DNA from: Bryobacter sp964387685
GTDB lineage: Bacteria > Acidobacteriota > Terriglobia > Bryobacterales > Bryobacteraceae
Length of the DNA stretch: 64,000 nucleotides
Direction: 5' to 3'
Assembly: GCA_964387685.1 (NCBI GenBank)
Contig: CAYLXK010000006.1
Location: 1 to 64,000 of the forward strand
In this document: positions 9,141 through 17,747 of the stretch, in pieces
How the letters are laid out: every line of letters starts with the position of its first letter
How positions within the stretch are numbered: the stretch's first letter is position 1
The notes under the pieces: model-generated
What the model saw: only the letters and a program-made list of their open reading frames with translations
The model's database searches: none
Told to the model about the DNA's origin: nothing
Made by a program: the position numbers and the translations under genes

Positions 9141-10481
9141 TTAGACCTTGCCCGGCTCCGGGTGCACCCACGGCTTGCGGTAAGGCCGGCGCAGGAGCTT
9201 GGTCGCCTCCGCATCGCCTTTCACCACGTGTTTCACCGGATCGTAGACCAGCGGGCGCCCACCCAGTTGCATCGAGAGATTCGCCAGAATACAGGCGGTG
9301 GTCGAGATATGGGCCTGCTCAATATCGGCGACCGGTTTGGACCGCTTGTCAATAGCGGCGAGAAAGTCCTTCATGTGCCCGCGGATCGCCGGCGCCACGT
9401 GCCGCTCCAGGTCCACCTCGGTACGGTCTTCCGGGTATTGCTCAAATTCGTAAGTAACGTCCTTATGTTCCGGCTGCTCGCCCCGGGCTACGGGCAGATA
9501 GTCATAACTCATCACGCTGGCCTTCAACGTGCCTTTGTCCCCGTAAATCGTCGCGCCCCAGGGATACTTCGGATCGTTGGGCGTGCCCCACGAACGATGG
9601 GTCCAGATGATTTTCAGGTCGCCGTAATCGAAGGTGGCTAGTTGCGTGTCCGCGATGTTGGCCTTGGAGGCCTTATCCACCAGAATGCCGCCGGTCGAAG
9701 TTACCGCGCCCGGCCAGCCCAGGTCCATCATCCAGCGCACCATGTCCAGCATGTGGACGCACATGTCGCCCATGATGCCGTTGCCGTACTCCATAAAGGC
9801 CCGCCAGCGCCGCGGATGCACCAGCGGATTGTAGGGTCGCAAGGGCGCGGGGCCGCTCCACATTTCGTAATCCAAGTTGGCTGGCGCCGTGCCGTCGGGC
9901 GGGTTCTCTTTGGCGCGCATGTGGTAGTAGCAATAAATCTCCACGTGCGAAATCTTGCCCAGACGCCCTGTGTCGAGGAACTTCTTCTTCGCCTCGATCA
10001 GGTGCGGCGTCGAGCGCCGCTGCGTACCCACTTGCACCACGCGCTTGTACTTGCGCGCGGCCGCCAGCATCGCCTCGCCTTCGATCACATCGACACCGAT
10101 TGGCTTTTGCACGTAAACATCCAAGCCCGCCTGGCAGGCTTCAATCATCGGCAGGGCATGCCAATGGTCTGGCGTGGCAATCAAGACCAGATCGATATCC
10201 TTGGCCCTGAGCAATTCGCGGTAGTCGGCATAGGTGCGCGGTTTCCGGTGGGAAAGCTGCCGCTCGGCCACCAGATCCGCCGCTTTATCGACCATCGTCT
10301 TGTCCACGTCGCACAAACTCACCACCTCGACGGGCGAAACCTGGATCAGGCGCAGCAGGTCGGCCTTGCCGTACCAGCCGCTGCCGATCAGGCCCACGCG
10401 GCGCTTTCGGGTCGAGTCGAATTCCTGGGCGGCGGCTAAGCCGGCCGCCGTTCCGGTGGCCAGAAATTTACGTCGGATCAT
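9141..10481 (-). CDS. Exported Gfo/Idh/MocA-family oxidoreductase
   Basis: A 446-residue protein if started at ATG 10481 (MIRRKFLATGTAAGLAAA, twin-Arg-like signal); an in-frame ATG at 10499 adds six residues. The N-terminal Rossmann fold carries RVGLIGSGWYGKADLL and VSLCDVD; the family's ATPDHWHALP and VYVQKPIG motifs follow (normally EKP, here QKP with the Lys kept). The C-terminal alpha/beta domain has GNGIMGDMCVHMLDMVRWMM. Such Tat-exported members are widespread in Planctomycetes and Acidobacteria and are thought to act on sugars or derivatives with bound NAD(P). Related in family, not closely, to the gene at 43668. Confidence 0.92.
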   Translation of the reverse strand: MIRRKFLATGTAAGLAAAQEFDSTRKRRVGLIGSGWYGKADLLRLIQVSPVEVVSLCDVDKTMVDKAADLVAERQLSHRKPRTYADYRELLRAKDIDLVLIATPDHWHALPMIEACQAGLDVYVQKPIGVDVIEGEAMLAAARKYKRVVQVGTQRRSTPHLIEAKKKFLDTGRLGKISHVEIYCYYHMRAKENPPDGTAPANLDYEMWSGPAPLRPYNPLVHPRRWRAFMEYGNGIMGDMCVHMLDMVRWMMDLGWPGAVTSTGGILVDKASKANIADTQLATFDYGDLKIIWTHRSWGTPNDPKYPWGATIYGDKGTLKASVMSYDYLPVARGEQPEHKDVTYEFEQYPEDRTEVDLERHVAPAIRGHMKDFLAAIDKRSKPVADIEQAHISTTACILANLSMQLGGRPLVYDPVKHVVKGDAEATKLLRRPYRKPWVHPEPGKV

Positions 10482-10504
10482 GCGCCCAATTCTATGCAAT
10501 CCAA

Positions 10505-11266
10505 ATGGCCCACGTTTGCGGCTATGCTGAAAGAACCTTGCGGTACTGGATACTTTTCCTCTCTCTCCCCGCCCTGGCGCAGTCTCCGCCCGATGCGGCA
10601 GCTCCGCCGGAGCCCGTCGCGCCGGCCGCCCCTGCTTATAACCCCACCAATATCAACTACGGTATGGGGGCGATTGTGCCCGGAAGCGCTCAATGGAAAC
10701 CGCTCAGCGGCGCACAGCGCCGCAAGCTCTTTCTCAACGACACGATTTTCAACCCCCGCTCCATCGGCGGCAATATCATGTGGTCCGCCATCGACCTGAG
10801 CAAGGGCGAGCCCGACGAATGGCGCCAGGGCGTGCCAGGCTACGGTCTCCGTCTGGCCTCGCGCTACGGCCGCTCCGTGACCGGCAACGCCATCCAGCAC
10901 GGCGGCGCGGCGCTACTGGGCACGGACGTGCGCTATGTTCGCTCCAGTTCGACCAACGCCCTGGTCCGCATCGGTCACGCCATCGGCTGGCGCTTTGTCA
11001 CGATGCATAAGTCCGGCCGCATAGTGCCCGACGTGGCCGGGGTCTCCGCGGTTTATTTGCAGGAAATGATCGGCGTGCAATGGGTGCCGGGCCGGACCGT
11101 CACCAACTATGCCATCCGCAGCGCCAACCAGCAGATGGTGCAGGGCATGCTTTCCAACGTCTTTCGCGAGTTCCTGCCCGACATCAAACGCGCGTTCCGG
11201 CGCAAGCCCGCCGCCGCCCTTCCGCCGCCGCCCGTTCCTGCCGCGCCTCCTCCAGCCGTCCCTTAG
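10505..11266 (+). CDS. Hypothetical exported protein
   Basis: A 253-residue protein that I do not recognise. A hydrophobic stretch (YWILFLSLPALAQS) near residues 14-26 looks like a signal peptide, followed by an Ala/Pro-rich linker. The middle contains RRKLFLNDTIFNPRSIGGNIMW and GYGLRLASRYGRS, reminiscent of short acidobacterial proteins with a DUF-like amphipathic fold, possibly outer-membrane associated. The C-terminus is Pro/Ala rich. Its last 83 bp overlap the convergent small TPR-like gene on the opposite strand, so the exact C-terminal tail may have evolved by loss of an earlier stop. Confidence 0.65.
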   Translation: MAHVCGYAERTLRYWILFLSLPALAQSPPDAAAPPEPVAPAAPAYNPTNINYGMGAIVPGSAQWKPLSGAQRRKLFLNDTIFNPRSIGGNIMWSAIDLSKGEPDEWRQGVPGYGLRLASRYGRSVTGNAIQHGGAALLGTDVRYVRSSSTNALVRIGHAIGWRFVTMHKSGRIVPDVAGVSAVYLQEMIGVQWVPGRTVTNYAIRSANQQMVQGMLSNVFREFLPDIKRAFRRKPAAALPPPPVPAAPPPAVP

Positions 11267-11516
11267 CGTCAAAATAGGCCGCCAGCATTTCGTGCGGCTC
11301 CGGGTCCCGCTCGTCGATCCGCAGGGACTCGTGGCACCAGTTCTGAAAGGCGCGCACCTCGTCGATGCGCAAGTTTAACTTCGCCAGCTCCTTGGTCACC
11401 TGCGCATCGTCTTCGCAAAGGGCCACGGCTTTCTCCAAATGAGCGATCGCCGCGCCCCAATCCCCCGCCGCCTGGAGTGCCTCGGCCTCGGCCAGGTACC
11501 GCTTAGTTTCCCGCAT
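11184..11516 (-). CDS. Small TPR-like protein
   Basis: A 110-residue, mostly helical protein: YLAEAEALQAAGDWGAAIAHLEKAVAL matches one tetratricopeptide unit, and FDAKGRLEEARQERAAAEG resembles the start of another. It probably mediates a protein contact or is a remnant of a larger TPR protein. It begins 14 bp inside the 3' end of the SGNH gene (11503-12663), consistent with translational coupling, and its 3' end is antisense to the hypothetical gene ending at 11266. Confidence 0.6.
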   Translation of the reverse strand: MRETKRYLAEAEALQAAGDWGAAIAHLEKAVALCEDDAQVTKELAKLNLRIDEVRAFQNWCHESLRIDERDPEPHEMLAAYFDAKGRLEEARQERAAAEGRRRACAGTRV

Positions 11517-12663
11517 CCCGTCTTAGCTCAAAGCGCCCCTGCAAGCGTACATAGGGGTCTATGCTGCGCAGCCGTTGCAGGCCCACCAGTTTGCCGTCCT
11601 GCCGCACAGCCTGGTATTCCTCGAGCAGGCCTCGCGGATCGCTGGTCAGGAAGGTCAAGACCCCCTGATCGAGCGTGCAACCGCTCACGGGATAGGCAAA
11701 GCGCCATTGCGCGCGGGCATTTAGCAGTTGCAGGGTGCCCAGGCAGGATTTGCCGCTGGCCTGTAACTGCAACTCCATATCGTAGGCGCCGTTGTGCAGC
11801 AGAGCCGTGCCGCGCCAGGTGGCCTCAAAGTCCGTCATCTGGCTATTGGGATCGGCCACGGGCAGCGACCGCGCCGGGCCGTAGTCGGGCCTGAGTAAGT
11901 TATTCAACGCGCCGGCCTTTACCTGTTCGACGGCAAAATGGGCGGCCTCGGTCAAATCCTTCCACGCCGCCTCTTCCAGCTTCACGATCGCGGGCGGCTT
12001 GGCGATCGCCCCGCAGCCCCGTCCCGTTAACGCTTCCAAAAACACACAGGCCGTCAGAAGTGTGCCGGCCGGAGCCGGGTGCGAGCCATCCGGGTCGAAG
12101 AGTTCGATCTGTGGCGCGGTGGCTCGCAAGCGCTGCCAAGCTAAACCTGCCGGAGCAATCTCGGCCTCCAAGGCCCGGGCCGTCTCGCTGTAGGCGTAGT
12201 TAAGAGCCGCCTGGAATTCCGGCCGCGCCTTGCGCGCCCACGTCAGGTATAACATCGTCTTGGCGTTTTTGCGCCGGATTTCCTCATGCCAGAAGCGCGC
12301 CCAGCGCAGCGTCCCCTCCGGCTCGTTCACATACCAGCGTCCATCCACAAAATTCTGCCCCAGCGTGGATTGGTCCTGTAGCACCACCACGTCCCAGGAG
12401 CCTTCGCGCAGCACCTTCACTCCTTGGGTGACGCTCCACAACTCCGCCAGCGTCGCCCCCCCGCGCGTCACCTGCAGGGCGTCGATTTTGCGTCCCGGCG
12501 TGGCCGCCGCGAGCGTCTCCACCAGGTCCGGCAGCGCGTTGTAGTACGTGTAGGAATTGCCAAGAAACAGCACCCTTAGCGGCGGCTCCTCGGTTGGAGT
12601 GGCCGGAATTGTCTGCCCCCAGGCCCATCCCACTACTCCGACGAGCAACGCCAGCCAACGCAT
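11503..12663 (-). CDS. Exported SGNH/GDSL-type hydrolase
   Basis: A 386-residue protein with a clear signal peptide (MRWLALLVGVVGWAWGQ). Block I is VLFLGNSYTYYN (Ser in GNSYT), the second block is RGGATLAELW, and the catalytic Asp/His pair is in DPDGSHPAPAG. The region VVLQDQST fits the SGNH 'D' strand variant common in acidobacterial proteins. Residues beyond about 265 form an extra beta-rich tail (MELQLQASGKSCLGTLQLL...). Substrate unknown; likely a periplasmic ester hydrolase. Confidence 0.85.
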   Translation of the reverse strand: MRWLALLVGVVGWAWGQTIPATPTEEPPLRVLFLGNSYTYYNALPDLVETLAAATPGRKIDALQVTRGGATLAELWSVTQGVKVLREGSWDVVVLQDQSTLGQNFVDGRWYVNEPEGTLRWARFWHEEIRRKNAKTMLYLTWARKARPEFQAALNYAYSETARALEAEIAPAGLAWQRLRATAPQIELFDPDGSHPAPAGTLLTACVFLEALTGRGCGAIAKPPAIVKLEEAAWKDLTEAAHFAVEQVKAGALNNLLRPDYGPARSLPVADPNSQMTDFEATWRGTALLHNGAYDMELQLQASGKSCLGTLQLLNARAQWRFAYPVSGCTLDQGVLTFLTSDPRGLLEEYQAVRQDGKLVGLQRLRSIDPYVRLQGRFELRRDAGN

Positions 12664-12688
12664 AAGTGTTATCTTCTCATGGCCGCCT

Positions 12689-13480
12689 ATGCCGCCGTCT
12701 CTCTTGCGCCAGGACTTCTCCCTCGGTTATTTCGACGTCGATCCGAAACTACGCGTCTCGCCAATGGCCTACTGGCGCATCCTGCAGAACGCCGCCGCGG
12801 CCCACGCTTCGCTGCTGGGCGCCTCGACGGAGGAGCTGCGCCGCCAGGGCCTCACTTGGATGCTCTCCCGCATGGTTCTGCATATCCACGAACACCCCTC
12901 CTATGGCGACCCGCTGCACGTGGAAACCTGGCCTAGCACTCGACTGCGCGGGGTACGGGCTTATCGCGATTTTGTGGTCAAAGATCGGGGCGGGGAAGTG
13001 TTGGCTTCGGCGGCGAGTCTTTGGGTGATGGTCGATCTGGCCACCCGCAAGCCCGTCCGCGTGCCCGAGGCCATCGTCCAGCTGCGCCACGATCCCGGAT
13101 ACACGATCCCCGCCTTCCGCGACGCGCTGCCTACCCTGCGCGCCCCAGACGCGGTGCCGTTTCGCGCTCTCTGGAGCGACTCCGATCAGAACGAACACGT
13201 CAACAATGTCGCCTATGTGCGTTGGGGCGTCGATGCCTTGCCCACGGCTTTTCTGGAAGCCCACACGCTGCGTGCGTTCGAGGTTCACTACTTACGCGAG
13301 GTCGCTTTAGGCGAAGAGGTCGAGGTGCACACGGCCCTCGACGGGGGCCTCGCGCAGCAATGCGTTTACGATGCCGCGGGCCAAGCCGTCGCTAGCCTCG
13401 CCTCGCAATGGGAGGAGCTCCCCGCCTATTCCAGCGCCCCCAGCCAAACTTCGCTCTCTACCTTCGATCCGCTCCAGTAA
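12689..13480 (+). CDS. Acyl-ACP thioesterase (FatA/FatB-like)
   Basis: A 263-residue protein started at ATG 12689 (the frame is open further left but that extension is antisense to the SGNH gene). It shows the double hot-dog layout of acyl-ACP thioesterases: an N-terminal half with SLGYFDVDPKLRVSPMAYWRILQNAA and LTWMLSRMVLHI, a middle strand VETWPSTRLRGVRAYRDF, and a second half with SDSDQNEHVNNVAYVRWGVDALP, the conserved Asn/His catalytic segment. It would release free fatty acids from ACP. The last 55 bp run antisense into the end of the kinase gene, so the final 16 residues or so are probably a read-through tail. Confidence 0.88.
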   Translation: MPPSLLRQDFSLGYFDVDPKLRVSPMAYWRILQNAAAAHASLLGASTEELRRQGLTWMLSRMVLHIHEHPSYGDPLHVETWPSTRLRGVRAYRDFVVKDRGGEVLASAASLWVMVDLATRKPVRVPEAIVQLRHDPGYTIPAFRDALPTLRAPDAVPFRALWSDSDQNEHVNNVAYVRWGVDALPTAFLEAHTLRAFEVHYLREVALGEEVEVHTALDGGLAQQCVYDAAGQAVASLASQWEELPAYSSAPSQTSLSTFDPLQ

Positions 13481-16143
13481 ATCCACTGGTCGTCGCGGCT
13501 CAACCCGAAGCCCCGTCGCTCCACCGTCCAGTCCTCCGAGGCGATCACCGCCGTTTTCGCGCCCGTTTTCAAATCCAACTGCCAGATCTTGCCGTCGTCC
13601 ACAAACAGAAGCCGGCGCGAATCCCGCAGCCAGACCGGGTCCTGTCCCGTGTCCGTATAGCGGGTAAAGGCCTGCTCCCGTAGGGCGAAAGTCGCAATCC
13701 CGCTGATCTTGCCGTCTACCGTCTGGGTGAAGCCCGCAATCTTGCTCCCGTCCGGGCTCCAGTGCCAGGCCGAGAAAATTTCTCCCGCCGTATCCATGCG
13801 CGGCAAGGCCTGCGGGCTTTGTTCGTTCCAGCGCCGGGACAGATCCATCAGGAAGCTATTCAAGCCAAAGATCGTGTAAGCCATCTTCTTGCCGTCTGGG
13901 CTCCAAACGGGCCAGGCCGCCGTCCCGGTGCCGCCCGTCGAGCCGCGCGTCAGCTGTTCCAGCATCCCGCCGTCCAGCGTGTACATCCAAATTTCCCAGG
14001 CCCCGCCGCGATTAGAAAAGAACGCTAACTTCTTGCCGTCGGGGCTCCAACGGGGCCCCCGGTCTTTGTACACGTCGTCGGTTAGCTGCCGCAGCACCGA
14101 GCCGTCCGTGCCCAGCAGAAACAAATCGTCCCGCTTGCCCTGGCTATTGAAGGCCAGCCAAAGACCATTGGGGCTCAAGTCGGGCCGCGTAAACGGGACT
14201 GTGCCGCTGGAGAGCGCTTCCGGCGCCGTGCGCGCCTGCGCCTGCTCTGCGTCGTAACGGGCCCGGTAGAGATTGGCGATCGTCCGGTACTCCACAAACG
14301 CCATTTGCCTTCCATCTCCGCTAAAGCTCACATGCGCCACCTCGTCCACCGGCAGCCGAACCGGCTCGGGTTCGCTTTGCTTTTCTCCGCTATCCGGATC
14401 CAGGCGCATCCGCCACAGCCCCATCGATCCCGAACTCGAAGCGCCCGTGCGGTCGCTGACAAAGTAGAGCCAGTTCCCGTCGGGGCTCCAAATCGGATTC
14501 CAATCGACGGCCGCATCGTTCAAAATCGCCACCGGTTCCGGCGTCACTCCGTTTCTGGGCCGCGCCCGTACGGTAAACAAATCGCGCTGCCCCCCGCGCG
14601 ATGCCCAGAAGGCAATACGCTCTCCGTTCGGGCTCCAACTCGGTTGCACCGCATCGCCGGGCGTCACCAGGCGCCGCGCTCCGCTATCGGCCCGCACCGC
14701 CCAAAGTTGGCTCGATGCCGTGTAGCGGTCCTCGGGCCGGATGATGCCTTCCGTAGCCACCACAATTTCCGCCCCGTCCGGGCTCCAGGCCGGGTTGTGG
14801 CCCAGATTGCTCAGCTTGCGCGTTTCGCCGCTGGCTAACTCCATCAAAAAGAGTCCGCCGCCGTCCCGCTCGCTCCGAAACGCCACGCGCGTTCCATCCG
14901 GCGATAGCGCGGGCTCGGAATCGTTCGCCTCGCTATCTTCCGTCAGGTTTTTCGTCTCGCCATTGCCGCTGTCCAGGCGGTATAAGTCGTAGTTACCCCG
15001 CGCGTTACTGGCGTAGATTACGGTTCGCCCGTCAGGCGCCACCTGCGGGAATAGTTCCGGCGCCTTGGACTCTGTGAGGGCGCGGTAACTGGCGCTTTCC
15101 AAGCCCAAAGCCGACGCCTTCGGAGCCCGGCTGCGAATCGCCAGCGCCACGGCGACAACCACCAGCACCAGAGTGAAACCCGCAAAGGCAGCCTGCGCCG
15201 GCGCGCGGCTCCATAACGGCAAAGCGTTCTGTTGCGTTTCCCGGGGCGTCCAACGCCGCGCGCCCGAGGTGGTGGCCGCGCTCAAATCCCGCCTCATCCG
15301 CGTCAGGTCCGCCCGCAATTCCGCGGCGCTCTGGTAGCGCAGCGCAGGTTCTTTTTCCAACAGCTTTAAGATGATGCGCTCCAGTTCGGCCGGCGCCTCG
15401 GGATTGGCCGCCAGTAAACTCGCCGGCGCCTTGTTCAGAATCGCGTCGAAGAGCGCCGCGCTGGTGGCGCCACGGAACGGCAGGGTCCGCGCCGCCATTT
15501 CGTACAACACCATGCCAAAGCTAAAGAGGTCGCTGCGCGCGTCGATGGCTTCTCCCAGCGCCTGCTCCGGGCTCATATAGGCGGCCGTGCCGATCGCGAC
15601 CCCCGAATCCGTGCGGAAGGCCGTCATCGTGGAGGAATCCCAATTCAGCAGCTCCTGCTTGGCCAGCCCAAAATCGAGCAGCTTCGCGTGCAGGCCCGTG
15701 CCGCTCTTGTCCAGCACAAAAAGGTTGGCGGGCTTGATGTCCCGGTGCACAATGCCCCGCTGGTGCGCCGCATCCAGCGCGTCCGCGACTTGAATGCCCA
15801 GGTCTAGAATCTCCCCAATGCGCAACGGCCGCTCCTGCAACAATTGCCGCAAGGTCCTGCCTTCCAGCAGTTCCATCACCAAGAACGTGCGCCCGCCGTC
15901 CTCTCCAATGTCGTGCATGACGCAGATGTTGGGATGATTCAGCGCACTTGCCGTCCGTGCCTCCCTCCGGAACCGCTCCACCGCCACGCTCTCTTTGCTG
16001 AACTCGTCGGGCAAAAATTTCAGCGCCACTCCGCGCCCCAGCCGGCTGTCCGTCGCCCGCCAGACCACGCCCATCCCCCCGCCCCCCAGTGGCTCTTCGA
16101 GTCGGTAGTTTCCGAACAAATCGCCGGGCTGAAGAGCGCGCAT
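13426..16143 (-). CDS. Ser/Thr protein kinase with transmembrane segment and TolB-like propeller
   Basis: A 905-residue protein. Residues 1-280 are a complete Hanks-type kinase: Gly loop LGGGGMGVVW, Lys42 in ALKFL, HRDIKPAN with Asp135, DFGLA at 157-161, APE-like YMSPEQALG. A transmembrane helix (AGFTLVLVVVAVALAI) follows at about residue 320. The remainder is a WD40-like/PD40 propeller with repeated SPDG-type strands (ALSPDGTRVAFRSERDGG, WSPDGKKLAFFSNRGG), matching TolB-type sensor domains. It should sense an extracytoplasmic cue and phosphorylate cytoplasmic targets. This architecture is heavily expanded in Acidobacteria. It diverges from the oxidase-assembly operon. Confidence 0.95.
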   Translation of the reverse strand: MRALQPGDLFGNYRLEEPLGGGGMGVVWRATDSRLGRGVALKFLPDEFSKESVAVERFRREARTASALNHPNICVMHDIGEDGGRTFLVMELLEGRTLRQLLQERPLRIGEILDLGIQVADALDAAHQRGIVHRDIKPANLFVLDKSGTGLHAKLLDFGLAKQELLNWDSSTMTAFRTDSGVAIGTAAYMSPEQALGEAIDARSDLFSFGMVLYEMAARTLPFRGATSAALFDAILNKAPASLLAANPEAPAELERIILKLLEKEPALRYQSAAELRADLTRMRRDLSAATTSGARRWTPRETQQNALPLWSRAPAQAAFAGFTLVLVVVAVALAIRSRAPKASALGLESASYRALTESKAPELFPQVAPDGRTVIYASNARGNYDLYRLDSGNGETKNLTEDSEANDSEPALSPDGTRVAFRSERDGGGLFLMELASGETRKLSNLGHNPAWSPDGAEIVVATEGIIRPEDRYTASSQLWAVRADSGARRLVTPGDAVQPSWSPNGERIAFWASRGGQRDLFTVRARPRNGVTPEPVAILNDAAVDWNPIWSPDGNWLYFVSDRTGASSSGSMGLWRMRLDPDSGEKQSEPEPVRLPVDEVAHVSFSGDGRQMAFVEYRTIANLYRARYDAEQAQARTAPEALSSGTVPFTRPDLSPNGLWLAFNSQGKRDDLFLLGTDGSVLRQLTDDVYKDRGPRWSPDGKKLAFFSNRGGAWEIWMYTLDGGMLEQLTRGSTGGTGTAAWPVWSPDGKKMAYTIFGLNSFLMDLSRRWNEQSPQALPRMDTAGEIFSAWHWSPDGSKIAGFTQTVDGKISGIATFALREQAFTRYTDTGQDPVWLRDSRRLLFVDDGKIWQLDLKTGAKTAVIASEDWTVERRGFGLSRDDQWIYWSGSKVESEVWLGALE

Positions 16144-16202
16144 CGGTTAGACTGAAAGTGTATCAACCGCGCGCGAAAGCCGCATGGGCGCGCGTTCTTT
16201 TC

Positions 16203-16844
16203 ATGAGTCAATCCCTGCCGATCCGGAACTTTCGCGTTGCCGGGCTCGCCCTCGCCGCCCTCGCCGTTGTGGTGCATTTTCTGTCCGGCGAAAACTGGGC
16301 TCTCTTTCTTCGCGATTGCCTCGGGCACCTGGCCTTTGCTCACCTCTTCGCTTCCTGGCTCCTGTCGCTTCCCTCGGTGGAGCGCAACAGCCAGCCCTTT
16401 GTCGACCTCGGCACGCCCAGCCTGATAGCCCTGGCGAAGCTCCTTCCCGGCGCCACCTTTTTGCAGATCGTATTGGGCGCGGCCTACCGGCACAGCCTGG
16501 CCCCCTTCTGGCCGCACCTAACGGGCGCCATTCTCGTCAGCGGGCTTTTGGTCTATGCCGCTACCGGCGTCCTGACGCCCGCCCCCGCCGGGCAGCGCTG
16601 CCGCACGGCCGCCCTGGGTCTTCTGTGGGTCACTCTGGCGCAGGTGGGCTTTGGTATTGCCGCGTACTTCACCAAGATGAGCGTCGATCCCTCGCCCGCT
16701 CTGCGCGGCAATACCCACGCCCATATCGCCACCGGCGCGCTCACCTTTGGCTTCGTCCTGGCCTTGGCCGTGCTCCTGCGCCGCGACGTCCGCACCAGTC
16801 CCGTACTAGAAGAGGAGCTTCCCGGCCTGAACGCGTCGGCCTAA
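16203..16844 (+). CDS. CtaA/COX15-like membrane protein (heme A synthase-related)
   Basis: A 213-residue integral membrane protein with about six hydrophobic segments; start placed at ATG 16203 because the upstream extension is antisense to the kinase start. His residues typical of the heme ligands in CtaA/COX15 occur in AAYRHSLAPF, WPHLTGA and NTHAHIATGAL. It is shorter than canonical eight-helix heme A synthase, so it may be a divergent or minimal form. The link to cytochrome oxidase maturation rests on context: it is followed 34 bp later by heme O synthase, then SCO and DUF420 genes. Confidence 0.8.
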   Translation: MSQSLPIRNFRVAGLALAALAVVVHFLSGENWALFLRDCLGHLAFAHLFASWLLSLPSVERNSQPFVDLGTPSLIALAKLLPGATFLQIVLGAAYRHSLAPFWPHLTGAILVSGLLVYAATGVLTPAPAGQRCRTAALGLLWVTLAQVGFGIAAYFTKMSVDPSPALRGNTHAHIATGALTFGFVLALAVLLRRDVRTSPVLEEELPGLNASA

Positions 16845-16878
16845 TCCGGCGGCCGTATCTCGCTCGCTCCCCTCCCTC

Positions 16879-17742
16879 ATGCCCTCACCCGCCGACTACC
16901 TCGCGCTTACCAAGCCCCGCATCACCTGGCTCATCCTCATGAGCACCGCAGTCGGCTTCTACTTTGGCCGCCTGGCCGCCCCCGCGCCGCCTCTGCTGGG
17001 CACCCTCTTGCATTTGCTGCTGGGCACCGCCCTGCTGGCCTCCGGCACGGCTGCCCTCAATCAGTGGTGGGAACGCGACACCGACCGCCTCATGCAGCGC
17101 ACCGCCTCCCGCCCCCTTCCCAGCGGAAAGATTCCCGCCCGGCACGCTTTGATCTTCGGCATCGTACTCTCTCTGGCGGGCTTCCTTGAGCTCGGCCTCG
17201 GTTGCAACTGGCTGACCGCCCTGCTGGGCTTGTTCACCTTGGTTAGCTACCTCTTCCTGTACACGCCGCTCAAGCGCGTTTCGCCCCACTCCACCACCGT
17301 GGGTGCGGTTCCGGGCGCCATGCCGCCTCTGCTCGGCTTTGCCGCCGCCACCGGCCAGCTAACGGCCGAAGCCTGGGCGCTCTACGCGCTGCTCTTCGTT
17401 TGGCAGTTCCCCCATTTCTACGCGATCGCTTGGATGTACAAAGAAGAGTACGGCCGTGCCGGCATCCGCATGCTCCCCGTTGTCGCCCCCAACTTTAACT
17501 CGACCGCTCACAGCATCCTTTGGACTTCGCTGTTCCTCCTGCCCATCAGCCTGCTGCCGGTAGCACTTGCCATGGCCGGCAACGTCTACCTTGCCGCCGC
17601 GCTGCTGATGGGCGCGGTCTTTCTCTACACCACGGTTCAGCTTTTTCGGAATCGCAACGCCCAGCGCGCCCGCAGCGTTCTGCTGGCCAGCGTCGTCTAT
17701 CTGCCCGTCCTCTACGCCGTCCTGATCTTTGCCCCCCGCTGA
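16879..17742 (+). CDS. ctaB: Protoheme IX farnesyltransferase (heme O synthase)
   Basis: A 287-residue UbiA-superfamily prenyltransferase. The first Asp-rich motif is in NQWWERDTDRLMQRTASRPLPSG, the second region is FLYTPLKRVSPHSTTVGAVPGAMPPLLG, and FYAIAWMYKEEYGRAGIRMLP is the loop typical of CyoE/CtaB. It converts protoheme IX plus farnesyl diphosphate into heme O, the precursor of heme A for aa3-type oxidases. Nine or so membrane helices are evident. It is the second gene of the operon and is followed by a five-base gap before the ABC ATPase. Confidence 0.96.
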   Translation: MPSPADYLALTKPRITWLILMSTAVGFYFGRLAAPAPPLLGTLLHLLLGTALLASGTAALNQWWERDTDRLMQRTASRPLPSGKIPARHALIFGIVLSLAGFLELGLGCNWLTALLGLFTLVSYLFLYTPLKRVSPHSTTVGAVPGAMPPLLGFAAATGQLTAEAWALYALLFVWQFPHFYAIAWMYKEEYGRAGIRMLPVVAPNFNSTAHSILWTSLFLLPISLLPVALAMAGNVYLAAALLMGAVFLYTTVQLFRNRNAQRARSVLLASVVYLPVLYAVLIFAPR

Positions 17743-17747
17743 TCGCC

